64,000 nucleotides of DNA from Streptomyces sp. Go-475 (GCF_003330845.1 NZ_CP026121.1:5685501-5749500), one strand, 5' to 3'. Shown: positions 26,401 through 33,875, numbered from the stretch's first letter. The notes: generated by a model not told the origin, from the letters alone. Numbers and translations are program-made.

Positions 26401-27033
26401 CGCCTGGCCGCCGACCCGGACGGCTTCGCGCAGGAGCTGGCCCGCCCCATGCCCCGGCCGCCCCAGCCCGCCGCCCGCAGGGGCACCCGCTTCCACGCCT
26501 GGGTCGAGGCCCGCTTCGAAGAGCTGACGCTGCCCATGCTGGAGCCGGAGGAACTGCCCGGCAGCGACGCCGAGATCGCGGACGAACGGGACCTGGCGGC
26601 CCTGAGGGACGCCTTCGAGCGCACGGCGTACGCGCACCGCACGCCCTACCGGGTCGAAGCCCCCTTCCAGCTCGCGATCGCCGGCCGCGTCGTCCGGGGC
26701 CGCATCGACGCCGTCTACAAGGAGGGCGACGGGGAGGACGCGACGTACGAGATCGTCGACTGGAAGACCAACCGCTCCCGCACCGCGGACCCGCTCCAGC
26801 TCGCCGTCTACCGCCTCGCCTGGGCCGAGCAGCAGGGCGTGCCCCCGGAGTCGGTCACGGCGGCGTTCCTGTACGTGCGCACCGGGGAGGTCGTACGCCC
26901 CGAGGAACTGCCGGACCGCGCCGCCCTGGAGCGGCTGCTGCTGGACGAACCGTCCGGTGGGGAAACCGGTGGGCGATCCGCAGGGCGGTCCGGTGAGGAA
27001 CCACACTCCGAGGACGTCAGTGCGGGCCGATAG
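23407..27033 (+). CDS. adnB: AdnB: helicase-nuclease subunit of AdnAB
   Basis: 1208 residues. The UvrD-like motor has Walker A G-A-G-S-G-K-T-T near residue 41, D-E-Y-Q-D and G-D-P-C-Q-A-I-Y-G-W-R, with the ATPase motifs intact. The C-terminal RecB-type nuclease has G-T-R-F-H-x-W, R-I-D-A and the catalytic V-D-W-K-T-N. Unlike AdnA it has no C-terminal Fe-S cysteines, as expected of AdnB. An extra acidic Asp/Glu/Phe/Pro repeat (about residues 860-915) lies between motor and nuclease. Partner of the upstream AdnA in break resection. The damage-type promoter directly before it suggests independent induction besides read-through from adnA. Confidence 0.9.
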   Translation: MPARITDPEQLKELLGIPFTPEQTACITAPPAPQVIVAGAGSGKTTVMAARVVWLVGTGQVAPEQVLGLTFTNKAAAELAERVRKALVKAGVTDPDAIDPDNPPGEPVISTYHAFAGRLLTDHGLRIGLEPTSRLLADATRFQLAARVLRESPGPYPALTRSFADLVGDLLALDAELAEHLVRPEALRAYDAELLLALRGAKLTNADLRKVPEAAAARRELAELVTRYRAAKRERDLLDFGDQIALSAQLARIPEVGRVLRDEFRVVLLDEYQDTSVAQRVLLAGLFGEGTGHPVTAVGDPCQAIYGWRGASVANLDDFPEHFAHADGRPATRQALSENRRSGGRLLDLANNLAEPLRALHAGVEALRPAPGAERDGMVRCALLRTHAEEIDWAADSVAHLVRTGTPPGEIAVLCRTATDFAEIQGALVARDIPVEVVGLSGLLHLPEVADLVAVCEVLQDPGANASLVRLLTGPRWRIGPRDLALLGRRARLLVSHARVEGDDDPDRRLAEAVEGVDPSEVISLADALDTFLETPLDGRGDDDGLPFSPDARVRFARLATELRELRRSLADPLMDVLHRVLAVTGLEVELSASPHALAARRRETLSNFLDIAASFAAGDNEATLLAFLGFLRTAAQYEKGLDNALPGGENTVKVLTAHKSKGLEWDVVVVPGLVTGTFPSSQGREKWTSQGKVLPHGLRGDADTLPDVPSWDARGLKAFHEAMKDHQHTEELRLGYVTFTRPRSLLLGSGHWWGPTQKKRRGPSPFLQALYEHCEAGYGEIEAWADEPAEDEENPALHQATADQIWPLPLDETALARRRAAAETVLAHLEDLASHEDGHPAAVHDPDALDDPEWPPPPEDDEPPFDEPDAFGEPDPFDERDPFDERDPFDERDAFDERDPFDEPDPFEENPFDAAPADRDAVPAAGPTVPHQAAPPEATGARPRPGQPAPPALTPEEARTIASWDRDLDALTGELLRARDSVTEVPLPASLTASELLRLAADPDGFAQELARPMPRPPQPAARRGTRFHAWVEARFEELTLPMLEPEELPGSDAEIADERDLAALRDAFERTAYAHRTPYRVEAPFQLAIAGRVVRGRIDAVYKEGDGEDATYEIVDWKTNRSRTADPLQLAVYRLAWAEQQGVPPESVTAAFLYVRTGEVVRPEELPDRAALERLLLDEPSGGETGGRSAGRSGEEPHSEDVSAGR
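26005..26145 (+). repeat. 18-bp coding tandem repeat in adnB
   Basis: About seven units encode hexapeptides of the form D-E-R/P-D-P/A-F; two adjacent units are identical at the nucleotide level. They form a strongly acidic linker between helicase and nuclease domains. Confidence 0.85.
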
Positions 27034-27036
27034 GCT
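27014..27036 (+). promoter_or_regulatory. PafBC-like promoter element before the M20 peptidase
   Basis: ACGTCAGTG (27014-27022), 8 nt, then TAGGCT (27031-27036): seven of nine bases of the upstream box and a canonical -10 at exact spacing, 7 nt before the ATG. Weaker than the two other copies in this window. Confidence 0.5.
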
Positions 27037-27043
27037 CGTGACC

Positions 27044-28447
27044 ATGAGCCAGACCCCGGACAGCGTCGTCCGTACGTACATCGAGCGGCACCGCGGCGCC
27101 TTCCTCGACGACCTCGCCGAGTGGCTGCGGATCCCGTCGGTGTCGGCCCAGCCGGACCACGCGCCCGACGTACGACGCAGCGCCGACTGGCTCGCCGGCA
27201 AGCTGACGGAGACCGGCTTCCCGACGGCCGAGGTCTGGGAGACTCCGGGCGCGCCGGCCGTCTACGCCGAGTGGCCCTGTGACGACCCGCGGGCGCCCAC
27301 CGTGCTGGTCTACGGCCACCACGACGTGCAGCCCGCCGCCCGCGAGGACGGCTGGGACAGCGAGCCCTTCGATCCGGTCGTGCGCGGAAACCGCCTCTAC
27401 GCGCGCGGGGCGGCCGACGACAAGGGCCAGGTCTTCTTCCACACCCTCGGGGTTCGCGCCCACCTCGCCGCCACCGGCCGTACCACCCCGGCCGTGCACT
27501 TGAAGCTGCTGATCGAGGGAGAGGAGGAGTCCGGCTCGCCGCACTTCCGGGCCCTGGTCGAGCAGCACGCCGAGCGGCTCGCCGCCGACGCCGTGATCGT
27601 CTCCGACACCGGCATGTGGTCCGAGGACACCCCCACGGTGTGCACGGGCATGCGCGGCCTCGCCGAGTGCGAGATACGGCTGCACGGCCCCGACCAGGAC
27701 ATCCACTCCGGTTCCTTCGGCGGCGCCGTGCCCAACCCGGCGACCGCCGCGGCCCGCCTGGTCGCCGCCCTGCACGACGAGCACGCGCGCGTGGCGATCC
27801 CGGGCTTCTACGACGGCGTGATCGAACTCACCGACCGCGAGCGGGAACTCTTCGCCGAACTCCCCTTCGACGAGCGGCAGTGGCTGCGCGCGGCCAAGTC
27901 GTACGCCACCCAGGGCGAGGCCGGATACAGCACCCTGGAGCGCGTCTGGGCCCGCCCCACCGCCGAGGTCAACGGCATCGGGGGCGGCTACCAGGGCCCG
28001 GGCAGCAAGACGATCGTCCCGTCCTCCGCCATGGTGAAGCTGTCCTTCCGGCTGGTGGCGGGCCAGGACCCCGGCCATGTCGAGAAGGCCGTCCGGGCCT
28101 GGGCCGAGCAGCAGGTGCCCGACGGGATCCGCTGCGAGATCACGTTCCACGGGGCCACCCGCCCGTGCCTCACGCCGCTGGACCACCCCGCCCTCCAGTC
28201 GGTCGCCCGCGCGATGGGCCGGGCCTTCGAGAAGCCGGTCCGCTTCACGCGCGAGGGCGGCTCCGGACCGGCGGCGGACCTCCAGGACGTCCTCGGCGCC
28301 CCCGTGCTCTTCCTCGGCATCTCCGTCCCGTCCGACGGCTGGCACGCCCCGAACGAGAAAGTGGAGCTCGACCTGCTCCTGAAGGGCGTGGAGACCACCG
28401 CCTACCTGTGGGGTGACCTCGCCGAGCACTGGCGCCATGCCCCCTGA
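27044..28447 (+). CDS. M20 family metallopeptidase (dipeptidase/acylase-like)
   Basis: 467 residues, cytoplasmic, di-zinc M20 fold. G-H-H-D-V-Q at 91-96 gives the first metal ligand, D125/D126 in A-A-D-D-K-G the bridging aspartate and I-E-G-E-E-E-S-G the catalytic glutamates. A lid or dimerisation domain lies in the middle. Such proteins hydrolyse dipeptides or N-acyl amino acids. The ATG at 27044 is 7 nt after TAGGCT and lacks a ribosome binding site, so translation is probably leaderless; a GTG two codons earlier is possible. It starts only 10 nt after adnB yet has its own promoter-like element. Confidence 0.88.
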   Translation: MSQTPDSVVRTYIERHRGAFLDDLAEWLRIPSVSAQPDHAPDVRRSADWLAGKLTETGFPTAEVWETPGAPAVYAEWPCDDPRAPTVLVYGHHDVQPAAREDGWDSEPFDPVVRGNRLYARGAADDKGQVFFHTLGVRAHLAATGRTTPAVHLKLLIEGEEESGSPHFRALVEQHAERLAADAVIVSDTGMWSEDTPTVCTGMRGLAECEIRLHGPDQDIHSGSFGGAVPNPATAAARLVAALHDEHARVAIPGFYDGVIELTDRERELFAELPFDERQWLRAAKSYATQGEAGYSTLERVWARPTAEVNGIGGGYQGPGSKTIVPSSAMVKLSFRLVAGQDPGHVEKAVRAWAEQQVPDGIRCEITFHGATRPCLTPLDHPALQSVARAMGRAFEKPVRFTREGGSGPAADLQDVLGAPVLFLGISVPSDGWHAPNEKVELDLLLKGVETTAYLWGDLAEHWRHAP

Positions 28448-28603
28448 GCGTTCCGAGCCGTCCGGACCGGCAGCGCGCGCGGGGCACACTGGAAGGGCCG
28501 CCCCGCACCGCCCGAGCCCACCGGACCCGGTCGCCTCCCGCTGTACGTCCCGCTGAACAGTCCGCCGAACCCAACCGTTCCACCGGGGGAGTTGGAAGCA
28601 CCC

Positions 28604-29548
28604 GTGACCACCTGGACCGACCACAACGCCGACCGACCCATCTCGCTCACCGCCCCGAGCGGCATCGACCGGGCCGCGCACCACCGGCTCGACGAGGCCT
28701 GGCTCGCGGCGGCGTGGAGCCACCCCTCCACGCGCTGCTTCGTGGTCTCCGGCGGCCAGGTCCTCATCGACGAGACGGCGGACGGGCGCACCGAACTCGT
28801 CATGACCCCCTCCTTCGAGGCTCCCCTCACCGAGGCGCACCGCTACTTCCTCGGCATAGACGAGGACGGCGTCAGCTACTTCGCCCTCCAGAAGGACTCC
28901 CTGCCCGGCCGCATGGACCAGTCCGCACGCCCGGCGGGCCTGCGCGAGGCGGGACTGCTGCTGTCGGCGCGCGACGTGGGCCTGATGGTGCACGCGGTCG
29001 GCCTGGAGAACTGGCAGCGCACGCACCGCTTCTGCTCCCGCTGCGGCGAGCGCACGGTCATCGCGGCGGCCGGCCACATCCGCCGCTGCCCGGCCTGCGG
29101 CGCCGAGCACTACCCGCGCACGGACCCCGCCGTGATCATGGCCGTGACCGACGAGGACGACCGCATCCTGCTCGGCCGCCAGGTCCACTGGCCCGAAGGA
29201 CGCTTCTCGACGCTCGCCGGGTTCGTCGAGCCCGGCGAGGCCATCGAGCAGTCGGTGCGCCGCGAGGTCCACGAAGAGGTCGGCATCACCGTCGGCCAGG
29301 TCGAGTACGTCGCCAGCCAGCCCTGGCCGTTCCCGTCCAGCCTCATGCTGGGCTTCCTGGCCCGCGCCACCACGACCGAGATCGATGTCGACGGTGACGA
29401 GATCCACGAGGCCCGCTGGTTCTCCCGCGACGAACTGCGCGCCGCCTTCGAGTCCGGCGAGGTGCTCCCGCCCTACGGCATCTCGATCGCGGCCCGCCTG
29501 ATCGAGCTCTGGTACGGCAAGCCGCTCCCGACGAGGAGCGTCGCCTGA
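28604..29548 (+). CDS. nudC: NudC: NAD+/NADH diphosphatase and mRNA NAD-decapping Nudix enzyme
   Basis: 314 residues. The N-terminal NUDIX-like domain is followed by a zinc ribbon (C-S-R-C and C-P-A-C pairs) and the Nudix box G-x5-E-x7-R-E-V-H-E-E-V-G. The NADH-specific S-Q-P-W-P-F-P motif follows. It splits NAD(H) to NMN(H) and AMP and removes NAD caps from RNA. The GTG at 28604 is used because GGAAGC lies upstream at usable spacing; a TTG four codons earlier directly abuts the purine tract. Gene order nudC-mycoredoxin-uvrD2 is conserved in actinobacteria. Confidence 0.92.
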   Translation: MTTWTDHNADRPISLTAPSGIDRAAHHRLDEAWLAAAWSHPSTRCFVVSGGQVLIDETADGRTELVMTPSFEAPLTEAHRYFLGIDEDGVSYFALQKDSLPGRMDQSARPAGLREAGLLLSARDVGLMVHAVGLENWQRTHRFCSRCGERTVIAAAGHIRRCPACGAEHYPRTDPAVIMAVTDEDDRILLGRQVHWPEGRFSTLAGFVEPGEAIEQSVRREVHEEVGITVGQVEYVASQPWPFPSSLMLGFLARATTTEIDVDGDEIHEARWFSRDELRAAFESGEVLPPYGISIAARLIELWYGKPLPTRSVA

Positions 29549-29562
29549 CGGGGGCCGCCCGC

Positions 29563-30180
29563 GTGCCCGATCCCTACTGGAACCACAACGTCCACCACCA
29601 CCCGGCGGTGCTCGCCGCCGTGCCGGAAGGCTGCGGCGCGGCCCTGGACGCCGGCTGCGGCGACGGGCTGCTCGCCCGCAAGCTGGCGGCACGGGCGGCG
29701 TCCGTCACGGGCGTGGACCGGTCCCCGGAGATGATCAGGCTCGCCCGCGCGCACGCGCACGTGCCCGGCAACGTCAGCTACCTGGAGGCGGACTACCTCG
29801 CCGACGGCTCCCTGCCCGAGGGCGCGTACGACTTCGTCAGCGCGGTCGCCGTCGTCCACCACGCGCCGTTCGAGGACGCGGTCACCCGTCTCGCCCGGCT
29901 CACCGCGCCCGGCGGCCGCCTGGTGATCGTCGGCTTGGCCGCCAACCGGACGCTCCTGGACTGGCTCATCAGCGCGTGCGGCGTGCCCGCCGGCCTGCTG
30001 CTCGCCCGCCGGCACGGCGGCAAGCGGGGCCCGGCGGGCATGCCCATGGAAGACGTGCACCTGTCCTGGGCGCAGATCCGGCGGGCCCTGAACCGCCTGC
30101 TGCCCGGCTGCCGCTTCCGCCGCACGCCGCTGTGGCGCTACGTCGTCGTATGGGACAGACCACGAGAAGGCGGCCCCTGA
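29563..30180 (+). CDS. Class I SAM-dependent methyltransferase
   Basis: 205 residues with a compact Rossmann methyltransferase core: D-A-G-C-G-D-G (motif I), V-D-R-S as the motif II acidic strand, A-V-A-V-V-H-H (motif IV region) and A-P-G-G-R-L. The C-terminus is basic. The substrate is unknown; small-molecule methyltransferases of the UbiE/type-11 class look like this. It begins 14 nt after nudC and is probably in the same transcript. It is convergent with the mycoredoxin gene. Confidence 0.82.
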   Translation: MPDPYWNHNVHHHPAVLAAVPEGCGAALDAGCGDGLLARKLAARAASVTGVDRSPEMIRLARAHAHVPGNVSYLEADYLADGSLPEGAYDFVSAVAVVHHAPFEDAVTRLARLTAPGGRLVIVGLAANRTLLDWLISACGVPAGLLLARRHGGKRGPAGMPMEDVHLSWAQIRRALNRLLPGCRFRRTPLWRYVVVWDRPREGGP

Positions 30181-30200
30181 GCCGCTCAGGAACCGCCTTC
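30166..30200. terminator. Bidirectional terminator between methyltransferase and mycoredoxin genes
   Basis: GAAGGCGG/CCGCCTTC arms enclose a second perfect inverted repeat CCTGAG-ccg-CTCAGG. The stem begins inside the methyltransferase 3' end. Confidence 0.65.
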
Positions 30201-30220
30201 CCCGTACGACCGCACGGCGA

Positions 30221-30463
30221 CTAGGCGCCGATCTTCTGCTTCACCTGAGCCAGCGACGGGTTGGTGAGGGTGGAGCCGTCCGGGAACAGGACGGTGGGCA
30301 CCGTCTGGTTTCCGCCATTCGCCTTCTCCACGAACGCGGCGGACTCCGGGTCCTGCTCGATGTTGATCTCGGTGTACGCGATGCCCTCGCGGTCCATCTG
30401 GCTCTTCAGCCGGCGGCAGTAGCCGCACCACGTGGTGCTGTACATCGTCACAGTGCCCAGCAT
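30221..30463 (-). CDS. mrx1: Mycoredoxin (glutaredoxin-like thiol-disulfide oxidoreductase)
   Basis: 80 residues, glutaredoxin/NrdH fold with the redox motif C13-G-Y-C16 after T-T-W. The cis-proline segment T-V-P-T-V and the G-S-T-L-T-N-P end are also present. Mycoredoxin-1 reduces protein-mycothiol mixed disulphides in actinobacteria using mycothiol, in the cytoplasm. The size and the conserved position beside nudC and uvrD2 match Mrx1. A perfect sigma-R-type promoter lies 50 nt upstream on the same strand, so it should be induced by thiol oxidation. The ATG at 30463 is the only good start. Confidence 0.9.
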   Translation of the reverse strand: MLGTVTMYSTTWCGYCRRLKSQMDREGIAYTEINIEQDPESAAFVEKANGGNQTVPTVLFPDGSTLTNPSLAQVKQKIGA

Positions 30464-30512
30464 GTCTCTCGTGCTCCTTCGGTGGCTCGGGGACGGTTGG
30501 TCGCGCTGGTGG

Positions 30513-30538
30513 AACGTATGTGAAAGCTCCACCATTCC
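30513..30538 (-). promoter_or_regulatory. Sigma-R-type promoter of the mycoredoxin gene
   Basis: Read on the minus strand: GGAAT (30538-30534), 18 nt, GTT (30515-30513). Exact consensus. The predicted start near 30506 gives a leader of about 43 nt. Confidence 0.8.
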
Positions 30539-30599
30539 CGGGGGCCGGGCGGTGCGGGGCGTGACGCCTGCCGCATTAGTACGACTATCGATGCCTGCC

Positions 30600-30608
30600 T
30601 GTGGACAA
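30600..30608. promoter_or_regulatory. DnaA-box-like nonamer (TGTGGACAA) upstream of uvrD2
   Basis: The reverse complement TTGTCCACA is the high-GC form of the DnaA box. It sits 40 nt before the uvrD2 GTG, in the divergent mycoredoxin-uvrD2 promoter region. Confidence 0.4.
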
Positions 30609-30647
30609 CCGGCGCAGCCGTCTCGCGCGACCTGGCAGCATGGCTGT

Positions 30648-32843
30648 GTGACAGCAGCAACGCACTCCACCCTGTTCCCGCAGGTACCGGACTCGGCCGA
30701 CGCGGTGCTCGAAGGGCTCGACCCGGAGCAGCGCGAAGTGGCCACCGCCCTGCACGGTCCGGTGTGCGTCCTGGCGGGCGCCGGCACGGGCAAGACCCGG
30801 GCGATCACCCACCGCATCGCCTACGGAGTGCGCGCCGGCATCCTGCACCCCTCCAGCGTGCTCGCCGTCACCTTCACCAACCGCGCCGCCGGTGAGATGC
30901 GCGGCCGGCTGCGCCAGCTCGGCGCCGCGGGCGTCCAGGCGCGTACGTTCCACTCGGCGGCCCTGCGCCAGCTCCAGTACTTCTGGCCGAAAGCGATCGG
31001 CGGCTCCATGCCCCGGCTCGTCGACCGCAAGATCCAGCTCGTCGCCGACGCGGCCGCCGCCTGCCGCATCCGCCTCGACCGGGGCGAGCTGCGGGACGTC
31101 ACCGCCGAGATCGAATGGTCCAAGGTCACCCAGACCGTCCCCGCCGACTACGCGCCCGCCGCCGCCAAGGCCGGCCGTGAGACTCCCCGGGACCCCGCCG
31201 AGATCGCCCAGCTCTACGCCGCCTACGAGGACGTCAAGCGCGAGCGCTCCGTCATCGACTTCGAGGACGTGCTGCTGCTGACCGTGGCCGTCCTCCAGGA
31301 CCGGCACGACATCGCCGAGCAGGTCCGCGCCCAGTACCAGCACTTCGTGGTCGACGAGTACCAGGACGTCAGCCCCCTCCAGCAGCGCCTGCTGGAGCTG
31401 TGGCTGGGCGAGCGGGACAACCTGTGCGTGGTCGGCGACGCCAGCCAGACGATCTATTCCTTCACGGGAGCCACGCCGGACCACCTGCTCGACTTCCGCA
31501 CCCGCCACCCCGGCGCCACCGTCGTCAAGCTGGTCCGCGACTACCGCTCCACCCCCCAGGTCGTCCACCTCGCCAACGGCCTGCTGGCCCAGGCGAAGGG
31601 CAGGGCCGCGGACCACCGCCTGGAGCTCGTCTCCCAGCGCCCTGCGGGCCCTGAGCCGGTCTACACCGAGTACACCGACGAGCCGGCCGAGGCGGAGGGC
31701 GCGGCCCGCCGCATCCGCGAGCTCATCGACTCCGGGGTCCCGGCCGCCGAGATCGCCGTCCTGTTCCGTACGAACGCCCAGTCCGAGACCTACGAGCAGG
31801 CCCTCGCCGACGCCGGGGTGCCCTACCAGCTGCGCGGCGCCGAGCGGTTCTTCGACCGCCCCGAGGTGCGCAAGGCGGGCGTCGCCCTGCGCGGCGCGGC
31901 CCGCTTCGGCGGCAACGACTCCCTCCTGGACGACGCCGACGACCTGCCCTCCCAGGTGCGCGCCGTGCTGTCGGGGGAGGGCTGGACGCCGCAGCCCCCG
32001 GCCGGCTCCGGTGCCGTGCGCGAGCGCTGGGAGTCCCTGGCCGCTCTGGTGAACCTCGCCCAGGACTTCGCCGCCGCCAAGCCGGGTGCCACCCTGGCGG
32101 ACCTCGTCGCCGAGCTGGACGAGCGGGCGAACGCCCAGCACGCCCCGACCGTGCAGGGCGTCACCCTCGCCTCCCTGCACTCGGCCAAGGGCCTGGAGTG
32201 GGACGTCGTCTTCCTGGTCGGTGTCGCCGAGGGCATGATGCCGATCACCTACGCCAAGACCGACGAGCAGATCGAGGAGGAGCGGCGCCTGCTGTACGTC
32301 GGTGTCACCCGGGCGCGGGAACGCCTCCATGTCTCCTGGGCGCTCTCCCGCTCACCCGGCGGCCGCCCCAGCCGTCGCCCCAGCCGTTTCCTCGACGGGT
32401 TGCGCCCCGGCTCCACGGCCACCGTCGGCCGCGCCGGCGCCGGCGCGGCGGGCGGTATCGAGCGCGGCATCCCCGGAACCAGGGGTTCCGCCCCGAGACG
32501 GGTGCAGCGAACGCCCGCCCGCTGCCGAGTCTGCGGCCGCACGCTGACCGACGCGGGCGAGATGAAGCTGATGCGCTGCGACGACTGCCCCTCCGACATG
32601 AACGAGGGCCTCTACGAGCGGCTGCGCGAGTGGCGCGCCGACCAGGCGCGGAGCAGCGGCCAGCCCGCCTTCTGCGTCTTCACCGACAGGACGCTGATGG
32701 CGATCGCCGAGACCGCGCCCGACGACGAACACGAACTGGCGCGCATCCCGGGCGTCGGCATGCGTAAGCTCACCCGCTACGGAGCCGACGTACTGGCCAT
32801 CTGCGCAGGCCAGTACGCGACGGGGGACACAGATCAGGGCTGA
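30648..32843 (+). CDS. uvrD2: UvrD2: SF1 DNA helicase with tetracysteine and HRDC domains
   Basis: 731 residues. SF1 motor: G-A-G-T-G-K-T-R (motif I), V-D-E-Y-Q-D (II), G-D-A-S-Q-T-I-Y (III), L-H-S-A-K-G-L-E-W (V region) and Y-V-G-V-T-R-A-R-E (VI). A tetracysteine module (C-R-V-C ... C-D-D-C) and a C-terminal HRDC domain follow, the defining layout of actinobacterial UvrD2, a 3'-5' helicase for repair. The GTG at 30648 is chosen because upstream in-frame sequence crosses the mycoredoxin promoter. CAGCAT at 30636 would make the gene leaderless. It is divergent from mycoredoxin and upstream of wblC. Confidence 0.93.
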   Translation: MTAATHSTLFPQVPDSADAVLEGLDPEQREVATALHGPVCVLAGAGTGKTRAITHRIAYGVRAGILHPSSVLAVTFTNRAAGEMRGRLRQLGAAGVQARTFHSAALRQLQYFWPKAIGGSMPRLVDRKIQLVADAAAACRIRLDRGELRDVTAEIEWSKVTQTVPADYAPAAAKAGRETPRDPAEIAQLYAAYEDVKRERSVIDFEDVLLLTVAVLQDRHDIAEQVRAQYQHFVVDEYQDVSPLQQRLLELWLGERDNLCVVGDASQTIYSFTGATPDHLLDFRTRHPGATVVKLVRDYRSTPQVVHLANGLLAQAKGRAADHRLELVSQRPAGPEPVYTEYTDEPAEAEGAARRIRELIDSGVPAAEIAVLFRTNAQSETYEQALADAGVPYQLRGAERFFDRPEVRKAGVALRGAARFGGNDSLLDDADDLPSQVRAVLSGEGWTPQPPAGSGAVRERWESLAALVNLAQDFAAAKPGATLADLVAELDERANAQHAPTVQGVTLASLHSAKGLEWDVVFLVGVAEGMMPITYAKTDEQIEEERRLLYVGVTRARERLHVSWALSRSPGGRPSRRPSRFLDGLRPGSTATVGRAGAGAAGGIERGIPGTRGSAPRRVQRTPARCRVCGRTLTDAGEMKLMRCDDCPSDMNEGLYERLREWRADQARSSGQPAFCVFTDRTLMAIAETAPDDEHELARIPGVGMRKLTRYGADVLAICAGQYATGDTDQG

Positions 32844-32855
32844 CGCGAACTCGTC

Positions 32856-32896
32856 GAAAAAATAGTTTGCGCATGCCCCAGCAATCCCCATAGGTT
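32856..32896 (+). promoter_or_regulatory. wblC promoter with AT-rich WblC-type box
   Basis: An A-rich tract (GAAAAAATAG, 32856-32865) abuts TTGCGC (-35, 32867-32872). An 18-nt spacer and TAGGTT (-10, 32891-32896) follow. WhiB7/WblC proteins use a C-terminal AT-hook to bind such an AT-rich minor groove just upstream of the -35, so autoactivation is expected. The start of transcription should be near 32903. Confidence 0.75.
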
Positions 32897-33007
32897 CTTA
32901 GGCACGAGAGCAGCGGCCTTCTCGGAGGCCCTGATTCCGTGTTGTACTTGCATATCCGTCGGACTGGTCCACCCAGTCCCCCGAGACGCCGAGAGGAGGC
33001 GAGTCCA

Positions 33008-33334
33008 GTGATCAGCATCAACACCAGCTCCATCAGCACCGTGAAAATGACCGATCGCTCGGCCGTCTCCGCGTGCATGCTCGGCGTTTCGAACCTGGGC
33101 ACCGGTCTGTCCGGCATTCGTGCCGTCCGTCCGGCGTCCTCCTCCATTGCTCCCGCGGGTCTTCCTGTCCGCGAGCGCAATGAGCGACCGACCAAGGCAC
33201 TGGAAGCGGCAGTAGCGGCACAGGCGCAGGCCTATGCCTTTGCGGCGACCGGTGCCGGATTCCGGAAGCAGACGACGCAGCACCACCTGATGTGGGCCTT
33301 CCGTGGGCCAGAACCCTGGAGTGATCCAGCCTGA
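33008..33334 (+). CDS. Leader ORF (108 codons) upstream of wblC
   Basis: A GTG with GAGGAGG about 10 nt upstream opens 108 codons of Ser/Ala/Thr-rich, low-hydrophobicity sequence with no recognised domain. It lies within the long wblC leader, and its TGA (33332-33334) falls inside a hairpin just before the attenuator. Translation of an upstream ORF is known to govern whiB7/wblC attenuation in related bacteria, so its role may be regulatory. It could also yield a stable small protein. In-frame starts at 32939 and 33047 are alternatives, and the true regulatory ORF may be shorter. Confidence 0.55.
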   Translation: MISINTSSISTVKMTDRSAVSACMLGVSNLGTGLSGIRAVRPASSSIAPAGLPVRERNERPTKALEAAVAAQAQAYAFAATGAGFRKQTTQHHLMWAFRGPEPWSDPA

Positions 33335-33345
33335 TTCGATCAGGC
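33329..33345 (+). promoter_or_regulatory. Hairpin across the leader-ORF stop codon
   Basis: GCCTGAT-tcg-ATCAGGC, 7 perfect base pairs, contains the stop codon of the leader ORF. A ribosome terminating there would disrupt it, so it may be part of an attenuation switch. That is inference. Confidence 0.5.
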
Positions 33346-33355
33346 CGGCGCCTTC

Positions 33356-33399
33356 AGGGCCGCGGAACCCCATCCGGGATCCGCGGCCCTTCTGTTTGT
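33356..33399 (+). terminator. Rho-independent attenuator in the wblC leader
   Basis: A perfect 11-bp stem (AGGGCCGCGGA and its complement at 33380-33390), 13-nt loop, followed by a T-rich tract TTCTGTTTGT. It lies 22 nt after the leader-ORF stop and 108 nt before the wblC start. A second hairpin, GTCCCTG-aa-CAGGGAC, follows at 33398-33413. Confidence 0.8.
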
Positions 33400-33506
33400 C
33401 CCTGAACAGGGACGACGGACCGAAGGAGCCTCGGGACAAGAAAAGAACCCGGTACCAGCCGCCCCCCGGCCAACAGGCCGGAACGACCAGACGAGGAAGA
33501 CGAACC

Positions 33507-33875
33507 GTGCAACTCGAAGCGCACGTCCCGTCCGTACCGCCTTCCGACACGATCCCCAAGCCCTGCTCCACGGAGGACACCGCCTTGACCCCGCTCACCG
33601 CGCTCACCGCGCTCGACGACGCCATCGAGAACCTCGGCGTACCCGTCCCGTGCCGCTCCTACGACCCGGAGGTCTTCTTCGCCGAGTCGCCCGCGGACGT
33701 CGAGTACGCCAAGTCCCTCTGCCGCACCTGCCCGCTGGTCGAGGCCTGCCTCGCCGGCGCCAAGGAGCGGCGTGAGCCCTGGGGCGTCTGGGGTGGCGAG
33801 CTGTTCGTCCAGGGTGTCGTCGTCGCCCGGAAGCGGCCGCGTGGCCGCCCGCGCAAGAACCCGGTCACAGCATGA
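33507..33875 (+). CDS. wblC: WblC (WhiB7): antibiotic-responsive transcription activator
   Basis: 122 residues. WhiB Fe-S ligands are C49, C72, C75 and C81 (C-x22-C-x2-C-x5-C), followed by the turn G-V-W-G-G. A basic C-terminus has the AT-hook R-G-R-P-R (112-116) that distinguishes WblC/WhiB7 from other Wbl proteins. It binds sigma-HrdB and activates resistance genes when ribosomes are inhibited. The GTG at 33507 has GAGGAAG upstream. Its promoter, leader ORF and attenuator are annotated separately. sigR, reported as a WblC target in Streptomyces, lies 28 kb downstream. An ATG in the last codons overlaps the next small gene. Confidence 0.95.
   Translation: MQLEAHVPSVPPSDTIPKPCSTEDTALTPLTALTALDDAIENLGVPVPCRSYDPEVFFAESPADVEYAKSLCRTCPLVEACLAGAKERREPWGVWGGELFVQGVVVARKRPRGRPRKNPVTA

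Noticed and set aside
19873..27201. Long minus-strand frames opposite adnA and adnB
   Set aside because: Mirror-image composition with no recognisable motif. The sense strand encodes complete helicase-nucleases.
30611..30641. Damage-type promoter before uvrD2
   Set aside because: Only the GTC core of the upstream box can be aligned, at the wrong spacing.
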